Program-made: the position numbers and the translations under genes | DNA from: J089 sp964549745 | GTDB taxonomy: Bacteria; Fidelibacterota; Marinisomatia; Marinisomatales; J089 | Direction of reading: 5' to 3' | NCBI GenBank assembly: GCA_964549745.1 | Contig: CAZJWP010000112.1 | Span: 1-7,003, forward strand | DNA: 7,003 nucleotides | Shown: positions 1 through 6,576 of the stretch, piece by piece | How positions within the stretch are numbered: the first letter of the stretch is position 1 | Layout: each line of letters starts with the position of its first letter | The notes under the pieces: generated by a model | What the model was told of the DNA's origin: nothing | Databases searched by the model: none | What the model saw: the letters and a program-made list of their open reading frames with translations, nothing else

Positions 1-31
1 TGAAGCCCATGGGAAGGGGATTATATTGGTT

Positions 32-171
32 CCACGATCTGAAGATCGTGGCTATAAAGAATGGAGCCCCACGGGAAAATCCCGTGGTACCTTTTAAATA
101 ACGCCCGTAGGGGCGACATCCCGATCGCGGGATGATTAAAAATGATTCAACCACGGCCATAGACCGTGGTT
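32..171. repeat. Cluster of five short palindromes (REP-like hairpins)
   Basis: Five perfect inverted repeats lie within 140 bases. They are 32-39/44-51 (8 bp, loop TGAA), 69-76/80-87 (8 bp, loop AAA), 102-106/111-115 (5 bp, loop GTAG), 117-123/128-134 (7 bp, loop ATCG) and 149-156/164-171 (8 bp, 7-base loop). The first, second and fifth share the outer pair CCACG...CGTGG but have different tips; the first two tips also pair with themselves, the fifth only by one further base pair. The stretch has no convincing gene. Dense small palindromes between genes resemble REP/BIME elements, which in other bacteria are mobilised by Y1 (REP-associated) transposases, but no such transposase is present here. 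The hairpins are seen directly; mobility is inferred. Confidence 0.7.
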
Positions 172-184
172 TTCTCTATATCGG

Positions 185-214
185 GATAAACAAAATGCCA
201 TTAACTTTTACAAA
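185..214 (+). other. In-frame coding remnant upstream of the SnoaL-like ORF start
   Basis: These ten codons read DKQNAINFYK, in frame with and directly before the ATG at 215. They look like the usual first helix of the SnoaL-like family (a conserved pattern of the type NKxxAxxFYxxMF). No ATG, GTG or TTG occurs in this frame between the stop at 143-145 and 215; the only near-start is an ATT at 200. Upstream of about 182 the frame runs into the hairpin cluster and no longer looks like the family. I read this as the surviving part of a lost N-terminus. The family resemblance is from memory, not from an alignment. Confidence 0.5.
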
Positions 215-547
215 ATGGCTTATTCCGGTGATCCGGCCAAGGCAGTGGAATTATACGTGGGTGATGACTATATCCAGCACAATCCGTTGGTTGGGAACGG
301 TAAACAGGCTTTTATTGATTACTTTACCGAAATGGCCAGAGACTACCCCGATAAAAATATTGAATTTATACGGGCTGTGGCCGAAAATGACCTGGTGGGG
401 CTGCACACCCACCAAACCTGGCCGGGCAATGATGAATATGTCACCATGGATATATTCCGTTTCAATAACGACGGAAAGATTGTGGAGCACTGGGATACTG
501 TTCAACAGATTCCCGATGAATCGAAGAATGGGAATCCCATGTTTTAA
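215..547 (+). CDS. SnoaL-like / NTF2-fold protein (COG4922-type), probably 5'-truncated
   Basis: The 110-residue product resembles small NTF2-fold SnoaL-like proteins, annotated as predicted aldol-condensation-type enzymes or nuclear transport factor 2 family proteins. Recognisable blocks are AVELYVGDDYIQHNP (about residues 11-25), NGKQAFIDYF (28-37), LHTHQTWPG (63-71) and the near-terminal DIFRFNNDGKIVEHWDTVQ (79-97). The protein ends in the MF dipeptide I recall as typical, so the C-terminus is intact. The family is usually about 120-150 residues. Here the first helix lies upstream of the ATG without a start codon, and no Shine-Dalgarno sequence precedes the ATG at 215. Either the gene is a decapitated pseudogene or a shortened protein starts at 215. 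Substrate and role are unknown. It converges on the ppiD gene and stands alone. Confidence 0.65.
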   Translation: MAYSGDPAKAVELYVGDDYIQHNPLVGNGKQAFIDYFTEMARDYPDKNIEFIRAVAENDLVGLHTHQTWPGNDEYVTMDIFRFNNDGKIVEHWDTVQQIPDESKNGNPMF

Positions 548-596
548 AGGAGCGGGTTTTAAACCACTCAAATTCTAATAATCGAAATTGTAAAAG

Positions 597-622
597 AACA
601 GCCCGGAAAATTCCGGGCTGTT
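597..622. terminator. Hairpin terminator between convergent genes
   Basis: A perfect 12-bp inverted repeat (AACAGCCCGGAA / TTCCGGGCTGTT) has only two bases between its arms, so a small A/T-rich loop is expected. It lies between the stop of the SnoaL-like ORF and the stop of the convergent minus-strand gene. On the minus strand it is followed by CTTTTAC, a short U-tract, so it best fits termination of the ppiD transcript. On the plus strand the T-tract is poor. It may work in both directions. Confidence 0.75.
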
Positions 623-740
623 GAGTAAAATTTAATCGTATTTATGAGGCGTATCCGAAAAGGTCATTTCTGTTAGAATTGATGAGATCATTACCCACTA
701 AATCGTCATGCCGGCCTTTAGGGAGTAGACTCATTTATCT

Positions 741-2579
741 TTAGTAATAATATTTCCGGTTATCGATAATAGTCGCCGCTTCTTTTTGCGCGGCAATCCA
801 GTCTTTGAACGTCTGACTTTGCATGGACGCCACCAATCGCTGGCGAATGGAACCCTTATTTTTGTCGAAATCTTTCTGATCGAAATCAGGGACTTTGACA
901 ACTTCAACGATCGCATAACCGCGAATAGTTTTAACAGGACCAATAATTTTACCGGCTTTGGCATGTAAGAGAGCGCCGACCAGTTCATTGCTTCGTCCAA
1001 CATTCCTAAATCCCTGGGTCAGGTTCCGCGAGTCTCCAAAGGCGGATTCAAGCTTGTCGTTGGCGGCCGACACTTCTTTGAACGTTTTCCCCTGATCAAT
1101 TTCAGCCCGGATTTGCTTTGCAACAACAAGGGCTTTTTTGTGAAGATTACTGTCGATCAAAGCGCGTTCAAGCTGTGGGCGAACTTCATCCAGAGGACGA
1201 TACCCGGGAGCCAGAACAGAATCCAGGGTCACCACGGTGAAGAATTTGTCGTTCTCCATGGGGTCGGAAACAGTTCCCGGCTCGTTTTTAAACGCAAATC
1301 GTACAGCTTCACGCATCGGACCCAGTCCGCCGATTGATACGGCATCCTGAAGGAAGGGCATAGAATTTCGCGGTACGACTTTGTGCGTATCCACGGCCGC
1401 AGCAAATCCATAATCCTGGGCATCGTAACTGAACAAATTGGCCGCATTCCGCAACTTTTCCATTGTTTTGGGACCCACATCCACTTTGAGTAAGATATGC
1501 GATGCTTCAACTTTTTCTTTGCCATCTTCGGTTTTACGATCAAATACCTTGATAATATGGTAACCAAATTGTGTTTGGACCGGTCCAACGATTTCACCCG
1601 GTTTGGCATTGAATGCTGCTTCTTCAAAAGCAGGTACCATCCGGCCTTTTTCAAACCAGCCAAGATAACCGGCTTTTCCGCTGTCGGCATTTTGAACGGA
1701 ACCCACATCTTCGGAGTATTCCCTGGCCAGTTCGGAAAAATCCGCGCCTTTGCGCAATTGTTTGATAAGGTCCGCCGCCAGTTGAAGGGTATAGGTTGTA
1801 TCCGCCTGCGTGGCTTTCTTTTCCCATGTGACCATTTTTAGGACACGCCGTTCGTCAAGGTGGTAATCTTCCTTCTTTCGGTTGTATTCGGCCTGGATAG
1901 CAGCATCAGTTGGTTTTAATGAATCCGCATCGAAATAGCGGTTGGATACATTGATCGAATTAATGGTGTACTTCACGTTTCGCTTCAAATATTCTTCACG
2001 AACCGCTTCATTGGTAACCGCCACTGACTGGTAGATCATCTCCTGAAGTTTGTAACTGGGGAGATAAGAATTTTTCATGTACTGTTCAATGGGCGCCCAT
2101 TCATTTCCCTGGGGATTATTTATCGCTTGCGAATATTTATTCTTGTCAAATACGCCATTGGTTAAAAATGCCGGATTCTGCTGTAAAAACTGTGGGGGAT
2201 TATTGCGGAGATTATACACCACTTCATCATTAGTGACTTCAATGCCCCAATCCTTCACTGCCTGTTGGATGAGCGCATTTTCAACCATATTTTCCCATAC
2301 CTGATCCCGTACCCGGGCCATGACCAGATCTGTGATTTCTTCGCCATTTTGCCGATACTGTTCCAGTTGGGTCGAAACCATTTTGGAAAAGTCGTCCGGC
2401 GATATAGACTCACCATTTACCATCCCAATGGATGTTCGGGGATCAACTTTACCCAGTAATTTATCCAGAATGTTTGCACCACCAACCAATCCGCCAACTG
2501 TCATACTCAGCAGAAATAAGATGAGGAGCGCCCAGAGGACCACATGCATTTTATTGCGCATGGATGTCATCAATGCCAT
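741..2579 (-). CDS. ppiD: PpiD-like membrane-anchored periplasmic chaperone / peptidylprolyl isomerase
   Basis: The product has 612 residues, close to the length of E. coli PpiD (about 620). A short basic N-terminus is followed by one membrane segment at about 12-34, which would anchor the protein in the inner membrane with the rest in the periplasm. Residues about 45-240 form the SurA/PpiD-type chaperone domain. Residues about 244-348 are a parvulin domain with FSELAREYSEDVGS (281-294), GYLGWFEKGRMVPAFEEAAF (304-323) and FGYHIIKVFD (338-347). A second parvulin-like stretch starts with ASHILLKV (359-366) and runs to about 460. A third, weaker one spans about 490-562 and ends in RGYAIVEVVKV. 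The first domain lacks the histidine of the usual A.HIL strand, so isomerase activity is doubtful and a holdase role for outgoing envelope proteins is more likely, as for PpiD in E. coli. The start is set by AAGGA six bases upstream. The gene is divergent from polA. Confidence 0.88.
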   Translation of the reverse strand: MALMTSMRNKMHVVLWALLILFLLSMTVGGLVGGANILDKLLGKVDPRTSIGMVNGESISPDDFSKMVSTQLEQYRQNGEEITDLVMARVRDQVWENMVENALIQQAVKDWGIEVTNDEVVYNLRNNPPQFLQQNPAFLTNGVFDKNKYSQAINNPQGNEWAPIEQYMKNSYLPSYKLQEMIYQSVAVTNEAVREEYLKRNVKYTINSINVSNRYFDADSLKPTDAAIQAEYNRKKEDYHLDERRVLKMVTWEKKATQADTTYTLQLAADLIKQLRKGADFSELAREYSEDVGSVQNADSGKAGYLGWFEKGRMVPAFEEAAFNAKPGEIVGPVQTQFGYHIIKVFDRKTEDGKEKVEASHILLKVDVGPKTMEKLRNAANLFSYDAQDYGFAAAVDTHKVVPRNSMPFLQDAVSIGGLGPMREAVRFAFKNEPGTVSDPMENDKFFTVVTLDSVLAPGYRPLDEVRPQLERALIDSNLHKKALVVAKQIRAEIDQGKTFKEVSAANDKLESAFGDSRNLTQGFRNVGRSNELVGALLHAKAGKIIGPVKTIRGYAIVEVVKVPDFDQKDFDKNKGSIRQRLVASMQSQTFKDWIAAQKEAATIIDNRKYYY

Positions 2580-2585
2580 AGAGAT

Positions 2586-2590
2586 TCCTT
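2586..2590 (-). promoter_or_regulatory. Shine-Dalgarno site of ppiD
   Basis: Read on the minus strand, AAGGA lies six bases before the ATG at 2579. This supports that start over the internal methionines at residues 4 and 7, which would cut into the basic stretch before the membrane segment. Confidence 0.65.
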
Positions 2591-2660
2591 ATAAAAAGTG
2601 TCCGTGAAAAGGGGCCGAATTTAGATAGGCTGCAAAGGATATTCAACGAACATCATTCAA

Positions 2661-2695
2661 ATTGAAAAATGAGAATTGAAAATTGAAGATTGAAT
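2661..2695. repeat. Heptamer tandem repeat (ATTGAAA-type, five units)
   Basis: Five consecutive 7-base units read ATTGAAA, AATGAGA, ATTGAAA, ATTGAAG and ATTGAAT. Four of the five keep the ATTGAA core, and the second is degenerate. The tract lies about 80 bases upstream of ppiD and about 185 bases upstream of the polA ATG. Possible roles are replication-slippage variation or a regulator-binding array; the sequence alone does not decide. Confidence 0.6.
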
Positions 2696-2787
2696 CATGC
2701 AATTAAACCCATAATAGGGTCGGAAGAACAATACTCTATCACGACCCGTCCGAACGATTTCACTCGGGCCGGCAAAACTCCATTCTT

Positions 2788-2832
2788 AAATAATTACTCA
2801 TCAAATAATTACCCATTAAATAATTACGAATC
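2788..2832. repeat. 15-bp tandem repeat, three copies, in the polA leader
   Basis: Three head-to-tail units start at 2788, 2803 and 2818. Each opens with the invariant 10-mer AAATAATTAC, followed by a variable 5-mer (TCATC, CCATT, GAATC). The invariant part contains the palindrome TAATTA. The unit length is a multiple of three, so the repeat keeps the polA frame open and would encode a repeated Asn-Asn-Tyr. It lies 46-91 bases upstream of the polA ATG. Confidence 0.75.
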
Positions 2833-2878
2833 CACTTCTTCCCCTGTATGTAAACCATTAACAAGTGTAATTTTATTC

Positions 2879-5608
2879 ATGCATCAAACATCTTCCGACC
2901 GAAAACGGTTATTCCTGATTGACGGATATGCCATGCTGTACCGGGCGCATTTTGCCATGATCCGTAATCCTCTCATCACATCCAAAGGAGTCCATACCAG
3001 CGCCTTATTTGGATTCACAAACCAGGTGCTGCGGCTGATCCGCGAAGAAAAGCCTGATTTTCTCACGGCAGTTTTTGACACATCAAAGAAAACTTTTCGA
3101 CATGAACGCTACCCGGAATACAAAGCTACCCGTGAAAAGATGCCGGAAGAAATGCGCGAGCAATTACCTTATTTGTGGGAAATCCTGAAAGGAATGCGAA
3201 TTCCCAACCTTGCACTGGAAGGCTATGAGGCCGACGATATTATCGGAACCCTGGCAAAACGTGAAGAAAAGAAAGGTGTGGACGTCTATATCGTCAGCGG
3301 TGACAAAGATTTTATGCAACTGGTCACGGATCATGTGCTGTTATACGCTCCCGGCGGCCGGAACATGGTTATGAAAGTATATGGACCTGCGGAAGTGGAA
3401 GAGAAGTGGGGCCTGCCCCCATCCAAGATCATTGATCTGCTGGGATTGATGGGCGATTCTTCTGACAATGTGCCCGGTGTGCGCGGCGTAGGCGAAAAAT
3501 CCGCCGTGAAACTGATCAAGGAATATGGCAGCTTGGAGGCCGCTTTGGAAGCCGCTGAAAAAGTCACAAATAAGCGCGTCCGGAACGGTTTGTTGGAATG
3601 CCATGATCTGGCCTTGCTCAGTAAAGAACTGGTGACTATCGACACCCATGTTGATATTGATATCGATCCCGAAAAAATGCTTCTTGAACCCTTCGATCCG
3701 GAGATTTTACTTCCCCTTTTTAAAGATCTTGAATTTATGGGATTGATCAACCAGCTTGGCGCATATATTGACGGAGACCTGACCGCAGAACCGGAAGAAG
3801 ATCGTCCCGCTAAAAATTATTATACGGTCACTAACGCCGATGAGTTAAAGGCGCTAACCGATGTGTGGCGTAAAGCAAAGTGGTTGTCTGTCGACTTGGA
3901 GACAACATCAACCGACCCCATGTTGGCAGACATTGTGGGACTCAGTTTTGCCACCGAACCGGATGAAGGTATCTACATCCCGATTCAATATCCGGAGAAA
4001 ACAAAACCGGATTTTGGAGACGACGATCTTGCGGTTGTTTTGTCCATTATCAAACCGGTATTGGAGGACCCGAAAATTCGGAAGACCGGGCAAAACATTA
4101 AATACGATGCACTCATTCTTAAACGGAACGGCGTGGACGTGAATGGGATTGAATTCGATACCATGATTGCCGCACACTTGTTGAATCCGGACAGCCGCAG
4201 TTACAAGTTGGATAACTTGTCGTTGGAATCGCTGAATTATTCCATGGTGCCGATTACCGATCTTATCGGCACCGGCCGTGATCAAAAACTGATGAATGAA
4301 GTGCCGCTTGAATCGGTATCCTATTATGCGGCCGAAGATGCCGACATTGCTTTACAGCTTACCGCGATCTATGAAAAACGACTGAAAAACGAAGAATTAT
4401 ATGATTTCTTCCACAAAGTTGAAAAGCCGCTGATTGCGGTACTCATCGAAATGGAACGGCAGGGCGCCTACGTGGATGCAAACCGTCTGAAGGCCATGTC
4501 CGATGATTTTCATACACAATTAGATCAACTGAGCAAGGAAATCCAGGACATTGCCGGTGAAGAATTTAATCTGAACTCCACACAGCAACTGGCCGCGATC
4601 CTCTTCGACAAACTGGGCTTACCCAAAATCAAAGCCCGGTCCACGGCAGAAGAGGTTCTTCATAAACTGATGGAATTCCACGAACTGCCGGGTAAAATCC
4701 TAAACTATCGTAAACTGAATAAACTGGTCAGTACTTACCTGGATCCGCTTCCATCTTACATCCACCCGGAAACAGGCCGGATCCATTCCAGTTTCAATCA
4801 GACTGTAGCCGCCACCGGGCGTCTTTCCAGCAGCAATCCCAACTTTCAGAACATCCCTGTCCGGAATGAAGAGGGACGCGAAATTCGCAAAGCATTCTGT
4901 GCTCAGGAATCGGGTTGGCAAATCCTGTCTGCCGACTATTCGCAAATTGAATTGCGCATTATGGCCCATCTGAGCCAGGATCCTGGATTGGTCTCCGCTT
5001 TCCAAAATGGCGAGGATGTTCATGCCCGGACGGCCAGTCTGGTATTTGGCGTCCCGTTGGACGATGTTCAACCGGATATGCGCCGCACCGCGAAAGTCGT
5101 CAATTTCGGGATCATGTACGGTGCCGGACCTTTTCGTATGAGCCAGGAATTGGGCATTCCCATGGGCGAAGGGCGAAAGCTGATCGAGACGTACTTCGAT
5201 CGCTACAGCGGAATCCGGAATTACATTGACACCACGCTGGAACAGGCCCGAACCAAGCATTTCGTATCCACGATGTTAGGGCGCAGGCGGTCGGTTTGGG
5301 ATATCACCAGCGACAATCGCCAGCACCGCGAAGCCGCCGAAAGAATGGCCACCAATATGCCGATCCAGGGTACGGCCGCGGAGATGATCAAGCTGGCCAT
5401 GATCCACATTCATGAGGAATTGCAGCAACGGAAAATGCGATCCAAAATGATCCTGCAGATTCATGACGAACTGCTATTTGAAGCGCCGATAGATGAAATG
5501 GACGAACTTGAAAAAATGGTGGTGGATCGAATGGAAAAGGCGCTCCCACTGTCCGTTCCTGTCGTCGTAGATTGTGGTGTGGGCGATTCTTGGTATGAAG
5601 CTCATTAA
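2879..5608 (+). CDS. polA: DNA polymerase I with 5' nuclease and proofreading domains
   Basis: The product is 909 residues from the ATG at 2879, matching the family (about 900-930). It acts in lagging-strand primer removal and repair synthesis. The 5' nuclease domain (about 1-290) shows RLFLIDGYAMLYRAHF (10-25), EGYEADDIIG (114-123), SGDKDF (140-145) and GLMGDSSDNVPG (189-200). The 3'-5' exonuclease domain (about 310-510) keeps all three motifs: Asp339/Glu341 in SVDLETT, Asp410 in NIKYD, and Tyr483/Asp487 in YAAEDAD. Proofreading should therefore be active. The polymerase domain has TGRLSSSNPNFQNIPVR (646-662), motif A SADYSQIELR with Asp686 and Glu691, the O-helix RRTAKVVNFGIMYG (Arg735, Lys739, Phe743, Tyr747) and motif C IHDEL (His862, Asp863). 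Phenylalanine at the F762 position is the E. coli-like state. The frame is open back to a TTG at 2690, but those 63 residues look unlike PolA. No clear Shine-Dalgarno sequence precedes the ATG. Confidence 0.96.
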   Translation: MHQTSSDRKRLFLIDGYAMLYRAHFAMIRNPLITSKGVHTSALFGFTNQVLRLIREEKPDFLTAVFDTSKKTFRHERYPEYKATREKMPEEMREQLPYLWEILKGMRIPNLALEGYEADDIIGTLAKREEKKGVDVYIVSGDKDFMQLVTDHVLLYAPGGRNMVMKVYGPAEVEEKWGLPPSKIIDLLGLMGDSSDNVPGVRGVGEKSAVKLIKEYGSLEAALEAAEKVTNKRVRNGLLECHDLALLSKELVTIDTHVDIDIDPEKMLLEPFDPEILLPLFKDLEFMGLINQLGAYIDGDLTAEPEEDRPAKNYYTVTNADELKALTDVWRKAKWLSVDLETTSTDPMLADIVGLSFATEPDEGIYIPIQYPEKTKPDFGDDDLAVVLSIIKPVLEDPKIRKTGQNIKYDALILKRNGVDVNGIEFDTMIAAHLLNPDSRSYKLDNLSLESLNYSMVPITDLIGTGRDQKLMNEVPLESVSYYAAEDADIALQLTAIYEKRLKNEELYDFFHKVEKPLIAVLIEMERQGAYVDANRLKAMSDDFHTQLDQLSKEIQDIAGEEFNLNSTQQLAAILFDKLGLPKIKARSTAEEVLHKLMEFHELPGKILNYRKLNKLVSTYLDPLPSYIHPETGRIHSSFNQTVAATGRLSSSNPNFQNIPVRNEEGREIRKAFCAQESGWQILSADYSQIELRIMAHLSQDPGLVSAFQNGEDVHARTASLVFGVPLDDVQPDMRRTAKVVNFGIMYGAGPFRMSQELGIPMGEGRKLIETYFDRYSGIRNYIDTTLEQARTKHFVSTMLGRRRSVWDITSDNRQHREAAERMATNMPIQGTAAEMIKLAMIHIHEELQQRKMRSKMILQIHDELLFEAPIDEMDELEKMVVDRMEKALPLSVPVVVDCGVGDSWYEAH

Positions 5609-5649
5609 CTGCGGAACATTGTGTAAAACCTGGGAGAATTGAGAGAACT

Positions 5650-6576
5650 TTGGAAGCGAGTGTAACTTTAAAACGAGTTGGAAAACTGGTAAACGGCCGT
5701 ACCATTTTGGCCGGGATGAGTTTTGGGATCGAAAAAGGATCGATTGTAGCGGTTGTGGGTGAAAACAATGCCGGGAAATCCATGCTGCTTAAAGTCATAG
5801 CCGGATTTGAAAATCCGGAGCACGGCGCCATTTTTATCCATGGACTGGATAGCATCCGCCGCCGGAATGAAGTGCGGAAAATGGTCGGTTTTGTTCCCAT
5901 TGAATTGGACTTCGACCCGTGGTTGACCATCAAGCAAAATGTATTGTTTACCGGAATGTTGTATGGTGTTTCTCCCGGCACAATGGAGAAGAGAATTCAG
6001 GAATATGGCGCCGATCTCGGTTTGCTGGACAGTCTGGACACAAAAGTTCAGGAATTGTCGGCCGGCATTGCCAAGCGGGGAATGATTCTCAGAGCATTGA
6101 TCCATGATCCACCGGTGCTGGTATTGGATGAGCCAACGGCTTTCCAGGATGCGGAAATGGCCCGGAGAATCTGGGATTTTCTTGAGCGGCAACGCGGAAA
6201 AAAAACGATCCTTTTTGTAAGCCAGAATTTCCAGGAGATTGAACAGGTCCACGACCGGATTCTTGTCTTGAGGGAAGGGAAAGTTATTCTGGACGGCACA
6301 TTGGATCGTCTGCTGGAAAGCACGACGCAATACCACCAGTTCCAGATCGAATTTGAAGATTTGCCGGATGCAGTCTATAAGAAGCTCAGTACGATGAATG
6401 TGGTGTTCTCACCCGGTCGACAGGGCAATATGTTTACGTTTTTCGGGCGAAACCGGAAAGTGCTGTTCCAGGTAATGGAAGCGGCCAATGAATTGACCAT
6501 GGTTGATCTGGATGTGAAGAAGATGGGGTTGCGGAATCTTCTGGATTCCGAATTCTCCCGGGAGGGCCTGGCATGA
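5650..6576 (+). CDS. ABC transporter ATP-binding protein (ABC-2 exporter type), non-canonical motifs
   Basis: This 308-residue nucleotide-binding subunit powers the permease encoded directly after it. The TTG start at 5650 follows GGGAGA (5632-5637) and GAGAG (5641-5645) and gives the usual first strand of an ABC domain; the next in-frame ATG would remove it. Walker A is GENNAGKS (37-44, Lys43) and Walker B is VLVLDEP (156-162, Asp160/Glu161). The signature is LSAGI (136-140) instead of LSGGQ. The Q-loop position reads FVPIEL with Ile84 instead of Gln. The D-loop is AFQD (164-167) instead of SGLD, and the switch histidine is Gln192 in VSQNFQE. Residues about 225-308 form a C-terminal extension of the kind seen in ABC-2 ATPases. 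ATP binding is likely; hydrolysis may be unusual. The substrate is unknown. The gene begins 41 bases after the polA stop and overlaps the permease by 4 bases. Confidence 0.9.
   Translation: MEASVTLKRVGKLVNGRTILAGMSFGIEKGSIVAVVGENNAGKSMLLKVIAGFENPEHGAIFIHGLDSIRRRNEVRKMVGFVPIELDFDPWLTIKQNVLFTGMLYGVSPGTMEKRIQEYGADLGLLDSLDTKVQELSAGIAKRGMILRALIHDPPVLVLDEPTAFQDAEMARRIWDFLERQRGKKTILFVSQNFQEIEQVHDRILVLREGKVILDGTLDRLLESTTQYHQFQIEFEDLPDAVYKKLSTMNVVFSPGRQGNMFTFFGRNRKVLFQVMEAANELTMVDLDVKKMGLRNLLDSEFSREGLA

Larger units (their letters stand above)
2580..2878. other. Divergent AT-rich intergenic region between ppiD and polA
   Basis: This region of 299 bases separates the starts of two divergent genes, so it should hold both promoters. 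No strong -35/-10 pair is evident on either strand. It contains a run of heptamers (2661-2695), a three-copy 15-bp tandem repeat (2788-2832) and a weak inverted repeat, GGGTCG/CGACCC, at 2717-2722 and 2742-2747. The frame of polA stays open through the right-hand part, from just after a TGA at 2684-2686. The predicted peptide is unlike any part of PolA and rich in Asn, Ser and Tyr, so I treat the region as non-coding leader. Confidence 0.6.

Noticed and set aside
32..171. CRISPR array or riboswitch in the hairpin-rich start of the window
   Set aside because: The hairpins differ in sequence and length and their spacing is irregular, so there is no repeat-spacer pattern. The following ORF also gives no sign of riboswitch control, and I recognise no known aptamer core.
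549..570. Near-palindrome GGTTT-T-AAACC just after the SnoaL-like stop
   Set aside because: The arms are only five bases and AT-rich. It could be a worn repeat remnant, but there is too little to support a feature.
132..578. Longer plus-strand ORF overlapping the SnoaL-like gene in another frame
   Set aside because: Its translation is rich in Trp, Pro, Thr and Met with no recognisable pattern, while the frame from 215 shows clear family blocks. It is a frame shadow.
623..740. Possible small gene or repeat between the terminator hairpin and the ppiD stop
   Set aside because: No open frame of useful length, tRNA-like fold or clear inverted repeat was seen; it looks like plain intergenic sequence.
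2824..2852. Possible sigma-70 promoter for polA: TTACGA, 17-base spacer, TATGTA
   Set aside because: The spacing is ideal, but each hexamer matches consensus at only three of six positions, which is expected by chance in AT-rich DNA.
2690..2878. TTG at 2690 as the true start of PolA (972 residues)
   Set aside because: The extra 63 residues are low in complexity and unlike the PolA N-terminus, which begins normally at about 2879 with the first metal-binding Asp at residue 15. Total length from 2879 fits the family. The open frame is kept as a finding.
3331..5464. Several minus-strand ORFs of 60-190 codons inside polA
   Set aside because: They lie antisense to a gene with complete, well-placed catalytic motifs, show no recognisable domains and have no ribosome-binding sites worth noting.
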